Source of the DNA: Crossaster papposus | Lineage: Eukaryota; Echinodermata; Asteroidea; Velatida; Solasteridae | Length of the DNA: 64,000 nucleotides | Direction: 5' to 3' | Assembly: GCA_037893245.1 (NCBI GenBank) | Contig: JBAIAA010000784.1 | Span: 744,001-808,000, forward strand | Shown: piece after piece, positions 36,301 through 49,289 of the stretch | How the letters are laid out: each line of letters opens with the position of its first letter | Numbering within the stretch: the first letter of the stretch is position 1 | Translations under genes and position numbers: made by a program | Notes under the pieces: generated by a model | The model's input: the letters and a program-made list of their open reading frames with translations, nothing else | Database searches by the model: none | Told to the model about the DNA's origin: nothing

Positions 36301-39300
36301 CAACCTCGGTCTGCTCAGGATAATTTTGTATTTGATAGGGATTTCATTTTCATTAAAAATAGTTACGCAGAGTAGTGCAGCGGGAGCGTGATGGGCCCAT
36401 AGCCCAGAGGTCCGAGGACCAAAACCTCGCTTTGCTAACTAGGTATTTTTGCTTCACTGCTATTCACATTTAATAAATATTGTAGAATGTTTTTAGAATG
36501 TCTGCTTTCATTTTGTTTGCATTTTCTAAATTTACATGAGGCATAGTGTCGCAGTTGAAGCGTGCTGGGCCCATAACCCAAAGGTCCGAGGATCAAAACC
36601 TCGCTCTGCTAACAAGTTTTTGGTATGACATGAGGTACTCGACTCGGAGTGACAAAGTAGACACTTTCTTGGTCAGTACCCGAGAGTTTGGTTGACCACA
36701 ACCTCGGTCTGCTCAGGATAATTATTTCCTTGAAAGTGATTTCATTTTCATTACAAATAGTTACGCAGAGTGGTGCAGTGGGATCGTCATGGGCCCATAA
36801 CCCAGAGGCCCGAGGACCGAAACCTCGCTCTGCTAAAGAGGTATTTTTGCTTCACTGTTATTCAAATTTAATAATTATTTTAGAATGTTTTTAGAATGTC
36901 TGCTTTTATTTTGTTTGTTGTTTTTCTAAATTTACATGAGGCATGGTGGCGCAGTGGAAGCTTGCTGGGCCTATAACCCAGAGTGCCGAGGATCAAAACC
37001 TCGTTCTGCTGCTAATAAGTTTTTGGTATGACTTGAAGTACTCGACTCAGAGTGACAAAGTAGACCCTTTCTTGGTCAGTAACCGAGAGTTCGGATGATC
37101 ACAACCTCGGTCTGCTCAGGATAATGTTGTTTTTGATAGGGATTTCATTTTCATTAAAAATAGTTACGCAGAGTAGTGCAGCGGGAGCGTGATGGGCCCA
37201 TAGCCCAGAGGTCCGAGGACCAAAACCTCGCTTTGCTAACTAGGTATTTTTGCTTCACTGCTATTCACAGTTAATAAATATTGTAGAATGTTTTTAGAAT
37301 GTCTGCTTTCATTTTGTTTGCATTTTCTAAATTTACATGAGGCATAGTGGCGCAGTTGAAGCGTGCTGGGCCCATAACCCAGAGGTCCGAGGATCGAAAC
37401 CTCGCTCTGCTAACAAGTTTTTGGTATGACATGAGGTACTCGACTCGGAGTGACAAAGTAGACACTTTCTTGGTCAGTACCCGAGAGTTTGGTTGACCAC
37501 AACCTCGGTCTGCTCAGGATAATTATTTCCTTGAAAGTGATTTCATTTTCATTACAAATAGTTACGCAGAGTGGTGCAGTGGGATCGTGATGGGCCCAGA
37601 GGCCCGAGGACCGAAACCTCGCTCTGCTAAAGAGGTATTTTTGCTTCACTGTTATTCAAATTTAATAATTATTTTAGAATGTTTTTAGAATGTCTGCTTT
37701 TATTTTGTTTGTTGTTTTTCTAAATTTACATGAGGCATGGTGGCGCAGTGGAAGCTTGCTGGGCCTATAACCCAGAGTGCCGAGGATCAAAACCTCGTTC
37801 TGCTGCTAATAAGTTTTTGGTATGACTTGAAGTACTCGACTCAGAGTGACAAAGTAGACCCTTTCTTGGTCAGTAACCGAGAGTTCGGATGATCACAACC
37901 TCGGTCTGCTCAGGATAATTTTGTATTTGATAGGGATTTCATTTTCATTAAAAATAGTTACGCAGAGTAGTGCAGCGGGAGCGTGATGGGCCTATAGCCC
38001 AGAGGTCCGAGGACCAAAACCTCGCTTTGCTAACTAGGTATTTTTGCTTCACTGCTATTCACATTTAATAAATATTGTAGAATGTTTTTAGAATGTCTGC
38101 TTTCATTTTGTTTGCATTTTCTAAATTTACATGAGGCATAGTGTCGCAGTTGAAGCGTGCTGGGCCCATAACCCAGAGGTCCGAGGATCAAAACCTCGCT
38201 CTGCTAACAAGTTTTTGGTATGACATGAGGTACTCGACTCGGAGTGACAAAGTAGACACTTTCTTGGTCAGTACCCGAGAGTTTGGTTGACCACAACCTC
38301 GGTCTGCTCAGGATAATTATTTCCTTGAAAGTGATTTCATTTTCATTACAAATAGTTACGCAGAGTGGTGCAGTGGGATCGTGATGGGCCCAGAGGCCCG
38401 AGGACCGAAACCTCGCTCTGCTAAAGAGGTATTTTTGCTTCACTGTTATTCAAATTTAATAATTATTTTAGAATGTTTTTAGAATGTCTGCTTTTATTTT
38501 GTTTGTTGTTTTTCTAAATTTACATGAGGCATGGTGGCGCAGTGGAAGCTTGCTGGGCCTATAACCCAGAGTGCCGAGGATCAAAACCTCGTTCTGCTGC
38601 TAATAAGTTTTTGGTATGACTTGAAGTACTCGACTCAGAGTGACAAAGTAGACCCTTTCTTGGTCAGTAACCGAGAGTTCGGATGATCACAACCTCGGTC
38701 TGCTCAGGATAATTTTGTATTTGATAGGGATTTCATTTTCATTAAAAATAGTTACGCAGAGTAGTGCAGCGGGAGCGTGATGGGCCTATAGCCCAGAGGT
38801 CCGAGGACCAAAACCTCGCTTTGCTAACTAGGTATTTTTGCTTCACTGCTATTCACATTTAATAAATATTGTAGAATGTTTTTAGAATGTCTGCTTTCAT
38901 TTTGTTTGCATTTTCTAAATTTACATGAGGCATAGTGTCGCAGTTGAAGCGTGCTGGGCCCATAACCCAGAGGTCCGAGGATCAAAACCTCGCTCTGCTA
39001 ACAAGTTTTTGGTATGACATGAGGTACTCGACTCGGAGTGACAAAGTAGACACTTTCTTGGTCAGTACCCGAGAGTTTGGTTGACCACAACCTCGGTCTG
39101 CTCAGGATAATTATTTCCTTGAAAGTGATTTCATTTTCATTACAAATAGTTACGCAGAGTGGTGCAGTGGGATCGTGATGGGCCCATAACCCAGAGGCCC
39201 GAGGACCGAAACCTCGCTCTGCTAAAGAGGTATTTTTGCTTCACTGTTATTCAAATTTAATAATTATTTTAGAATGTTTTTAGAATGTCTGCTTTTATTT

Positions 39301-42300
39301 TGTTTGTTGTTTTTTTAAAATTTACATGAGGCATGGTGGCGCAGTGGAAGCTTGCTGGGCCTATAACCCAGAGTGCCGAGGATCAAAACCTCGTTCTGCT
39401 GCTAATAAGTTTTTGGTATGACTTGCAGTACTCGACTCAGAGTGACAAAGTAGACCCTTTCTTGGTCAGTAACCGAGAGTTCGGATGATCACAACCTCGG
39501 TCTGCTCAGGATAATTTTGTATTTGATAGGGATTTCATTTTCATTAAAAATAGTTACGCAGAGTAGTGCAGCGGGAGCGTGATGGGCCCATAGCCCAGAG
39601 GTCCGAGGACCAAAACCTCGCTTTGCTAACTAGGTATTTTTGCTTCACTGCTATTCACATTTAATAAATATTGTAGAATGTTTTTAGAATGTCTGCTTTC
39701 ATTTTGTTTGCATTTTCTAAATTTACATGAGGCATAGTGGCGCAGTTGAAGCGTGCTGGGCCCATAACCCAGAGGTCCGAGGATCGAAACCTCGCTCTGC
39801 TAACAAGTTTTTGGTATGACATGAGGTACTCGACTCGGAGTGACAAAGTAGACACTTTCTTGGTCAGTACCCGAGAGTTTGGTTGACCACAACCTCGGTC
39901 TGCTCAGGATAATTATTTCCTTGAAAGTGATTTCATTTTCATTACAAATAGTTACGCAGAGTGGTGCAGTGGGATCGTGATGGGCCCATAACCCAGAGGC
40001 CCGAGGACCGAAACCTCGCTCTGCTAAAGAGGTATTTTTGCTTCACTGTTATTCAAATTTAATAATTATTTTAGAATGTTTTTAGAATGTCTGCTTTTAT
40101 TTTGTTTGTTGTTTTTCTAAATTTACATGAGGCATGGTGGCGCAGTGGAAGCTTGCTGGGCCTATAACCCAGAGTGCCGAGGATCAAAACCTCGTTCTGC
40201 TGCTAATAAGTTTTTGGTATGACTTGAAGTACTCGACTCAGAGTGACAAAGTAGACCCTTTCTTGGTCAGTAACCGAGAGTTCGGATGATCACAACCTCG
40301 GTCTGCTCAGGATAATGTTGTTTTTGATAGGGATTTCATTTTCATTAAAAATAGTTACGCAGAGTAGTGCAGCGGGAGCGTGATGGGCCCATAGCCCAGA
40401 GGTCCGAGGACCAAAACCTCGCTTTGCTAACTAGGTATTTTTGCTTCACTGCTATTCACAGTTAATAAATATTGTAGAATGTTTTTAGAATGTCTGCTTT
40501 CATTTTGTTTGCATTTTCTAAATTTACATGAGGCATAGTGGCGCAGTTGAAGCGTGCTGGGCCCATAACCCAGAGGTCCGAGGATCGAAACCTCGCTCTG
40601 CTAACAAGTTTTTGGTATGACATGAGGTACTCGACTCGGAGTGACAAAGTAGACACTTTCTTGGTCAGTACCCGAGAGTTTGGTTGACCACAACCTCGGT
40701 CTGCTCAGGATAATTATTTCCTTGAAAGTGATTTCATTTTCATTACAAATAGTTACGCAGAGTGGTGCAGTGGGATCGTGATGGGCCCAGAGGCCCGAGG
40801 ACCGAAACCTCGCTCTGCTAAAGAGGTATTTTTGCTTCACTGTTATTCAAATTTAATAATTATTTTAGAATGTTTTTAGAATGTCTGCTTTTATTTTGTT
40901 TGTTGTTTTTCTAAATTTACATGAGGCATGGTGGCGCAGTGGAAGCTTGCTGGGCCTATAACCCAGAGTGCCGAGGATCAAAACCTCGTTCTGCTGCTAA
41001 TAAGTTTTTGGTATGACTTGAAGTACTCGACTCAGAGTGACAAAGTAGACCCTTTCTTGGTCAGTAACCGAGAGTTCGGATGATCACAACCTCGGTCTGC
41101 TCAGGATAATTTTGTATTTGATAGGGATTTCATTTTCATTAAAAATAGTTACGCAGAGTAGTGCAGCGGGAGCGTGATGGGCCTATAGCCCAGAGGTCCG
41201 AGGACCAAAACCTCGCTTTGCTAACTAGGTATTTTTGCTTCACTGCTATTCACATTTAATAAATATTGTAGAATGTTTTTAGAATGTCTGCTTTCATTTT
41301 GTTTGCATTTTCTAAATTTACATGAGGCATAGTGTCGCAGTTGAAGCGTGCTGGGCCCATAACCCAGAGGTCCGAGGATCAAAACCTCGCTCTGCTAACA
41401 AGTTTTTGGTATGACATGAGGTACTCGACTCGGAGTGACAAAGTAGACACTTTCTTGGTCAGTACCCGAGAGTTTGGTTGACCACAACCTCGGTCTGCTC
41501 AGGATAATTATTTCCTTGAAAGTGATTTCATTTTCATTACAAATAGTTACGCAGAGTGGTGCAGTGGGATCGTGATGGGCCCATAACCCAGAGGCCCGAG
41601 GACCGAAACCTCGCTCTGCTAAAGAGGTATTTTTGCTTCACTGTTATTCAAATTTAATAATTATTTTAGAATGTTTTTAGAATGTCTGCTTTTATTTTGT
41701 TTGTTGTTTTTTTAAAATTTACATGAGGCATGGTGGCGCAGTGGAAGCTTGCTGGGCCTATAACCCAGAGTGCCGAGGATCAAAACCTCGTTCTGCTGCT
41801 AATAAGTTTTTGGTATGACTTGAAGTACTCGACTCAGAGTGACAAAGTAGACCCTTTCTTGGTCAGTAACCGAGAGTTCGGATGATCACAACCTCGGTCT
41901 GCTCAGGATAATTTTGTATTTGATAGGGATTTCATTTTCATTAAAAATAGTTACGCAGAGTAGTGCAGCGGGAGCGTGATGGGCCCATAGCCCAGAGGTC
42001 TGAGGACCAAAACCTCGCTTTGCTAACTAGGTATTTTTGCTTCACTGCTATTCACATTTAATAAATATTGTAGAATGTTTTTAGAATGTCTGCTTTCATT
42101 TTGTTTGCATTTTCTAAATTTACATGAGGCATAGTGGCGCAGTTGAAGCGTGCTGGGCCCATAACCCAGAGGTCCGAGGATCGAAACCTCGCTCTGCTAA
42201 CAAGTTTTTGGTATGACATGAGGTACTCGACTCGGAGTGACAAAGTAGACACTTTCTTGGTCAGTACCCGAGAGTTTGGTTGACCACAACCTCGGTCTGC

Positions 42301-44000
42301 TCAGGATAATTATTTCCTTGAAAGTGATTTCATTTTCATTACGAATAGTTACGCAGAGTGGTGCAGTGGGATCGTGATGGGCCCAGAGGCCCGAGGACCG
42401 AAACCTCGCTCTGCTAAAGAGGTATTTTTGCTTCACTGTTATTCAAATTTAATAATTATTTTAGAATGTTTTTAGAATGTCTGCTTTTATTTTGTTTGTT
42501 GTTTTTCTAAATTTACATGAGGCATGGTGGCGCAGTGGAAGCTTGCTGGGCCTATAACCCAGAGTGCCGAGGATCAAAACCTCGTTCTTCTGCTAATAAG
42601 TTTTTGGTATGACTTGAAGTACTCGACTCAGAGTGACAAAGTAGACCCTTTCTTGGTCAGTAACCGAGAGTTCGGATGATCACAACCTCGGTCTGCTCAG
42701 GATAATTTTGTATTTGATAGGGATTTCATTTTCATTAAAAATAGTTACGCAGAGTAGTGCAGCGGGAGCGTGATGGGCCTATAGCCCAGAGGTCCGAGGA
42801 CCAAAACCTCGCTTTGCTAACTAGGTATTTTTGCTTCACTGCTATTCACATTTAATAAATATTGTAGAATGTTTTTAGAATGTCTGCTTTCATTTTGTTT
42901 GCATTTTCTAAATTTACATGAGGCATAGTGTCGCAGTTGAAGCGTGCTGGGCCCATAACCCAGAGGTCCGAGGATCAAAACCTCGCTCTGCTAACAAGTT
43001 TTTGGTATGACATGAGGTACTCGACTCGGAGTGACAAAGTAGACACTTTCTTGGTCAGTACCCGAGAGTTTGGTTGACCACAACCTCGGTCTGCTCAGGA
43101 TAATTATTTCCTTGAAAGTGATTTCATTTTCATTACAAATAGTTACGCAGAGTGGTGCAGTGGGATCGTGATGGGCCCATAACCCAGAGGCCCGAGGACC
43201 GAAACCTCGCTCTGCTAAAGAGGTATTTTTGCTTCACTGTTATTCAAATTTAATAATTATTTTAGAATGTTTTTAGAATGTCTGCTTTTATTTTGTTTGT
43301 TGTTTTTTTAAAATTTACATGAGGCATGGTGGCGCAGTGGAAGCTTGCTGGGCCTATAACCCAGAGTGCCGAGGATCAAAACCTCGTTCTGCTGCTAATA
43401 AGTTTTTGGTATGACTTGAAGTACTCGACTCAGAGTGACAAAGTAGACCCTTTCTTGGTCAGTAACCGAGAGTTCGGATGATCACAACCTCGGTCTGCTC
43501 AGGATAATTTTGTATTTGATAGGGATTTCATTTTCATTAAAAATAGTTACGCAGAGTAGTGCAGCGGGAGCGTGATGGGCCCATAGCCCAGAGGTCCGAG
43601 GACCAAAACCTCGCTTTGCTAACTAGGTATTTTTGCTTCACTGCTATTCACATTTAATAAATATTGTAGAATGTTTTTAGAATGTCTGCTTTCATTTTGT
43701 TTGCATTTTCTAAATTTACATGAGGCATAGTGGCGCAGTTGAAGCGTGCTGGGCCCATAACCCAGAGGTCCGAGGATCGAAACCTCGCTCTGCTAACAAG
43801 TTTTTGGTATGACATGAGGTACTCGACTCGGAGTGACAAAGTAGACACTTTCTTGGTCAGTACCCGAGAGTTTGGTTGACCACAACCTCGGTCTGCTCAG
43901 GATAATTATTTCCTTGAAAGTGATTTCATTTTCATTACAAATAGTTACGCAGAGTGGTGCAGTGGGATCGTGATGGGCCCATAACCCAGAGGCCCGAGGA
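33343..44000 (+). repeat. Mixed two- to four-unit higher-order repeats (1,595-bp dimer clearest)
   Basis: The pair of units with B at 34945 and 35746 (markers CCCAAAGG, GATCGTCATGGG, CACAGTTAATAA, deleted D) recurs 1,595 bp later at 36540 and 37341. Further on, C copies with CCTATAG (38-43 kb), a T7 run GTTTTTTTAAAA (39311, 41709, 43306) and deleted D copies recombine in other orders. Units with B at 41326/42128 and 42922/43724 share some markers at 1,596 bp but differ in the D deletion. Confidence 0.78.
35970..36034 (+). pseudogene. Cassette D lacking the anticodon (65 nt)
   Basis: GGGCCCAGAGGCCCG replaces GGGCCCATAACCCAGAGG. Seven bases, including CAT, are missing, so this D cannot decode. 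Identical forms start at 37565, 38359, 40756 and 42352, all inside the 35-43 kb domain. The 42352 copy follows ATTACGAAT instead of ATTACAAAT. Confidence 0.9.
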
Positions 44001-46400
44001 CCGAAACCTCGCTCTGCTAAAGAGGTATTTTTGCTTCACTGTTATTCAAATTTAATAATTATTTTTGGAATGTTTTTAGAATGTCTGCTTTTATTTTGTT
44101 TGTTGTTTTTCTAAATTTACATGAGGCATGGTGGCGCAGTGGAAGCTTGCTGGGCCTATAACCCAGAGTGCCGAGGATCAAAACCTCGTTCTGCTGCTAA
44201 TACGTTTTTGGTATGACTTGAAGTACTCGACTCAGAGTGACAAAGTAGACCCTTTCTTGGTCAGTAACCGAGAGTTCGGATGATCACAACCTCGGTCTGC
44301 TCAGGATAATTTTGTATTTGATAGGGATTTCATTTTAATTAAAAATAGTTACGCAGAGTAGTGCAGCGGGAGCGTGATGGGCCCATAGCCCAGAGGTCCG
44401 AGGACCAAAACCTCGCTTTGCTAACTAGGTATTTTTGCTTCACTGCTATTCACATTTAATAAATATTGTAGAATGTTTTTAGAATGTCTGCTTTCATTTT
44501 GTTTGCATTTTCTAAATTTACATGAGGCATAGTGGCGCAGTTGAAGCGTGCTGGGCTTATAACCCAGAGGTCCTTGGATCGAAACCTCGCTCTGCTAACA
44601 AGTTTTTGGTATGACATGAGGTACTCGACTCGGAGTGACAAAGTAGACACTTTCTTGGTCAGTACCCGAGAGTTTGGTTGACCACAACCTCGGTCTGCTC
44701 AGGATAATTATTTCCTGGAAAGTGATTCATTTTCATTACAAATAGTTACGCAGAGTGGTGCAGTGGGATCGTGATGGGCCCATAACCAAGAGGCCCAAGG
44801 ACCGAAACCTCGCTCTGCTAAAGAGGTATTTTTGCTTCACTGTTATTCAAATTTAATAATTATTTTAAAATGTTTTTAGAATGTCTGCTTTTATTTTGTT
44901 TGTTGTTTTTCTAAATTTACATGAAGCATCGTTCTGCTGCTAATAAGTTGTTGGTATGACTTGAAGTACTCGACTCAGAGTGACAAAGTAGACCCTTTCT
45001 TGGTCAGTAACCGAGAGTTCGGATGATCACAACCTCGGTCTGCTCAGGATAATGTTGTATTTGATAGGGATTTCATTTTCATTAAAAATAGTTACGCAGA
45101 GTAGTGCAGCGGGAGCGTGATGGGCCCATAGCCCAGAGGTCCGAGGACCAAAACCTCGCTTTGCTAACTAGGTATTTTTGCTTCACTGCTATTCACATTT
45201 AATAAATATTGTAGAATGTTTTTAGAATGTCTGCTTTCATTTTGTTTGCATTTTCTAAATTTACATGAGGCATAGTGGCGCAGTTGAAGCGTGCTGGGCC
45301 CATAACCCAGAGGTCCGAGGATCGAAACCTCGCTCTGCTAACAAGTTTTTGGTATGACATGAGGTACTCGACTCGGAGTGACAAAGTAGACACTTTCTTG
45401 GTCAGTACCCGAGAGTTTGGTTGACCACAACCTCGGTCTGCTCAGGATAATTATTTCCTTGAAAGTGATTCATTTTCATTACAAATAGTTACGTAGAGTG
45501 GTGCAGTGGGATCGTGATGGGCCCATAACCAAGAGGCCCAAGGACCGAAACCTCGCTCTGCTAAAGAGGTATTTTTGCTTCACTGTTATTCAAATTTAAT
45601 AATTATTTTAGAATGTTTTTAGAATGTCTGCTTTTATTTTGTTTGTTGTTTTTCTAAATTTACATGAGGCATGGTGGCGCAGTGGAAGCTTGCTGGGCCT
45701 ATAACCCAGAGTGCCGAGGATCAAAACCTCGTTCTGCTGCTAATAAGTTGTTGGTATGACTTGAAGTACTCGACTCAGAGTGACAAAGTAGACCCTTTCT
45801 TGGTCAGTAACCGAGAGTTCGGATGATCACAACCTCGGTCTGCTCAGGATAATTTTGTATTTGATAGGGATTTCATTTTCATTAAAAATAGTTACGCAGA
45901 GTAGTGCAGCGGGAGCGTGATGGGCCCATAGCCCAGAGGTCCGAGGACCAAAACCTCGCTTTGCTAACTAGGTATTTTTGCTTCACTGCTATTCACATTT
46001 AATAAATATTGTAGAATGTTTTTAGAATGTCTGCTTTCATTTTGTTTGCATTTTCTAAATTTACATGAGGCATAGTGGCGCAGTTGAAGCGTGCTGGGCC
46101 CATAACCCAGAGGTCCGAGGATCGAAACCTCGCTCTGCTAACAAGTTTTTGGTATGACATGAGGTACTCGACTCGGAGTGACAAAGTAGACACTTTCTTG
46201 GTCAGTACCCGAGAGTTTGGTTGACCACAACCTCGGTCTGCTCAGGATAATTATTTCCTTGAAAGTGATTTCATTTTCATTACAAATAGTTACGCAGAGT
46301 GGTGCAGTGGGATTGTGATGGGCCCATAACCCAGAGGCCCGAGGACCGAAACCTCGCTCTGCTAAAGCTAAAGAGGTATTTTTGCTTCACTGTTATTCAA
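44000..46400 (+). repeat. Divergent junction units
   Basis: Units here carry many private changes: TTTTTGGAATG (44062), CATTTTAATTAAAAAT (44331), CTTATAA anticodon loop and CCTTGGATCG in B (44526), GTGATTCATT one-base loss (44724 and 45467), CCAAGAGGCCCAAGG in D (44787 and 45529), ACGTAGAG in D (45490) and a CTAAAGCTAAAG 6-bp duplication after D (46364). They sit between two homogeneous domains. Confidence 0.75.
44925..44939 (+). pseudogene. Remnant of cassette A with 57-bp internal deletion
   Basis: The sequence goes from the first five bases of A (here AGCAT) straight to CGTTCTGCTG at its 3' end. Fifty-seven bases, including the D-arm, anticodon arm and both Pol III boxes, are gone. With the one-base loss in the spacer before D this gives the 743-bp B-to-B distance (44526 to 45269). 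Confidence 0.88.
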
Positions 46401-46474
46401 ATTTAATAATTATTTTAGAATGTTTTTAGAATGTCTGCTTTTATTTTGTTTGTTGTTTTTCTAAATTTACATGA

Positions 46475-49289
46475 GGCATGGTGGCGCAGTGGAAGCTTGC
46501 TGGGCCTATAACCCAGAGTGCCGAGGATCAAAACCTCGTTCTGCTGCTAATAAGTTTTTGGTATGACTTGAAGTACTCGACTCAGAGTGACAAAGTAGAC
46601 CCTTTCTTGGTCAATAACCGAGAGTTCGGATGATCACAACCTCGGTCTGCTCAGGATAATTTTGTATTTGATAGGGATTTCATTTTCATTACAAATAGTT
46701 ACGCAGAGTAGTGCAGTGGGATCGTGATGGGCCCATAACCCAGAGGCCCGAGGACCGAAACCTCGCTCTGCTAAAGAGGTATTTTTGCTTCACTGTTATT
46801 CAAATTTAATAATTATTTTAGAATGTTTTTAGAATGTCTGCTTTTATTTTGTTTGTTGTTTTTCTAAATTTACATGAGGCATGGTGGCGCAGTGGAAGCT
46901 TGCTGGGCCTATAACCCAGAGTGCCGAGGATCAAAACCTCGTTCTGCTGCTAATAAGTTGTTGGTATGACTTGAAGTACTCGACTCAGAGTGACAAAGTA
47001 GACCCTTTCTTGGTCAGTAACCGAGAGTTCGGATGATCACAACCTCGGTCTGCTCAGGATAATTTTGTATTTGATAGGGATTTCATTTTCATTAAAAATA
47101 GTTACGCAGAGTAGTGCAGCGGGAGCGTGATGGGCCCATAGCCCAGAGGTCCGAGGACCAAAACCTCACTTTGCTAACTAGGTATTTTTGCTTCACTGCT
47201 ATTCACATTTAATAAATATTGTAGAATGTTTTTAGAATGTCTGCTTTCATTTTGTTTGCATTTTCTAAATTTACATGAGGCATAGTGGCGCAGTTGAAGC
47301 GTGCTGGGCCCATAACCCAGAGGTCCGAGGATCGAAACCTCGCTCTGCTAACAAGTTTTTGGTATGACATGAGGTACTCGACTCAGAGTGACAAAGTAGA
47401 CACTTTCTTGGTCAGTACCCGAGAGTTTGGTTGACCACAACCTCGGTCTGCTCAGGATAATTATTTCCTTGAAAGTGATTTCATTTTCATTACAAATAGT
47501 TACGCAGAGTGGTGCAGTGGGATTGTGATGGGCCCATAACCCAGAGGCCCGAGGACCGAAACCTCGCTCTGCTAAAGCTAAAGAGGTATTTTTGCTTCAC
47601 TGTTATTCAAATATAATAATTATTTTAGAATGTTTTTAGAATGTCTGCTTTTATTTTGTTTGTTGTTTTTCTAAATTTACATGAGGCATGGTGGCGCAGT
47701 GGAAGCTTGCTGGGCCTATAACCCAGAGTGCCGAGGATCAAAACCTCGTTCTGCTGCTAATAAGTTTTTGGTATGACTTGAAGTACTCGACTCAGAGTGA
47801 CAAAGTAGACCCTTTCTTGGTCAGTAACCGAGAGTTCGGATGATCACAACCTCGGTCTGCTCAGGATAATTTTGTATTTGATAGGGATTTCATTTTCATT
47901 ACAAATAGTTACGCAGAGTAGTGCAGTGGGATCGTGATGGGCCCATAACCCAGAGGCCCGAGGACCGAAACCTCGCTCTGCTAAAGAGGTATTTTTGCTT
48001 CACTGTTATTCAAATTTAATAATTATTTTAGAATGTTTTTAGAATGTCTGCTTTTATTTTGTTTGTTGTTGTTCTAAATTTACATGAGGCATGGTGGCGC
48101 AGTGGAAGCTTGCTGGGCCTATAACCCAGAGTGCCGAGGATCAAAACCTCGTTCTGCTGCTAATAAGTTTTTGGTATGACTTGAAGTACTCGACTCAGAG
48201 TGACAAAGTAGACCCTTTCTTGGTCAGTAACCGAGAGTTCGGATGATCACAACCTCGGTCTGCTCAGGATAATTTTGTATTTGATAGGGATTTCATTTTC
48301 ATTACAAATAGTTACGCAGAGTAGTGCAGTGGGATCGTGATGGGCCCATAACCCAGAGGCCCGAGGACCGAAACCTCGCTCTGCTAAAGAGGTATTTTTG
48401 CTTCACTGTTATTCAAATTTAATAATTATTTTAGAATGTTTTTAGAATGTCTGCTTTTATTTTGTTTGTTGTTTTTCTAAATTTACATGAGGCATGGTGG
48501 CGCAGTGGAAGCTTGCTGGGCCTATAACCCAGAGTGCCGAGGATCAAAACCTCGTTCTGCTGCTAATAAGTTTTTGGTATGACTTGAAGTACTCGACTCA
48601 GAGTGACAAAGTAGACCCTTTCTTGGTCAGTAACCGAGAGTTCGGATGATCACAACCTCGGTCTGCTCAGGATAATTTTGTATTTGATAGGGATTTCATT
48701 TTCGTTAAAAATAGTTACGCAGAGTAGTGCAGCGGGAGCGTGATGGGCCCATAGCCCAGAGGTCCGAGGACCAAAACCTCGCTTTGCTAACGGTATTTTT
48801 GCTTCACTGCTATTCACATTTAATAAATATTGTAGAATGTTTTTAGAATGTCTGCTTTCATTTTGTTTGCATTTTCTAAATTTACATGAGGCATAGTGGC
48901 GCAGTTGAAGCGTGCTGGGCCCATAACCCAGAGGTCCGAGGATCAAAACCTCGCTCTGCTAACAAGTTTTTGGTATGACATGAGGTACTCGACTCGGAGT
49001 GACAAAGTAGACACTTTCTTGGTCAGTACCCGAGAGTTTGGTTGACCACAACCTCGGTCTGCTCAGGATAATTATTTCCTTGAAAGTGATTTCATTTTCT
49101 TTACAAATAGTTACGCAGAGTGGTGCAGTGGGATCGTGATGGGCCCATAACCCAAAGGCCCGAGGACCGAAACCTCGCTCTGCTAAAGAGGTATTTTTGC
49201 TTCACTGTTATTCAAATTTAATAATTATTTTAGAATGTTTTTAGAATGTCTGCTTTTATTTTGTTTGTTGTTTTTCTAAATTTACATGA
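46475..49289 (+). repeat. Half-unit-rich higher-order repeat, copy 1 (2,815 bp)
   Basis: Successive A starts are 46475, 46878, 47685, 48088, 48491 and 49290, so spacing runs 403, 807, 403, 403, 799. The 403-bp steps are half-units made of A, A' and one C/D hybrid, with B and B' missing. The 807-bp unit has the CTAAAG duplication; the 799-bp unit has CTAACGG (2 bp shorter) after C. Relative to copy 2 there is one additional half-unit. Confidence 0.87.
46702..46773 (+). tRNA. C/D hybrid initiator-tRNA-like cassette in a half-unit
   Basis: Starts CGCAGAGTAGTGCAG like C, then continues GTGGGATCG and finishes like D with the CCCATAA loop, ACCGAAA T-loop and CTCTGCT. The preceding ATTACAAAT is D-type while the block before that (GTATTTGATAGGG) is C-type. 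The crossover therefore fell near the 5' end of the tRNA body. Further copies start at 47912, 48315, 49517 and 50727. Confidence 0.85.

Noticed and set aside
48650-48946. Minus-strand frames of 98 residues at 48650 and 51062
   Set aside because: They arise where C is followed by CTAACGG (2 bp shorter) and B has CAAAACC; they span antisense tRNA cassettes and spacers.
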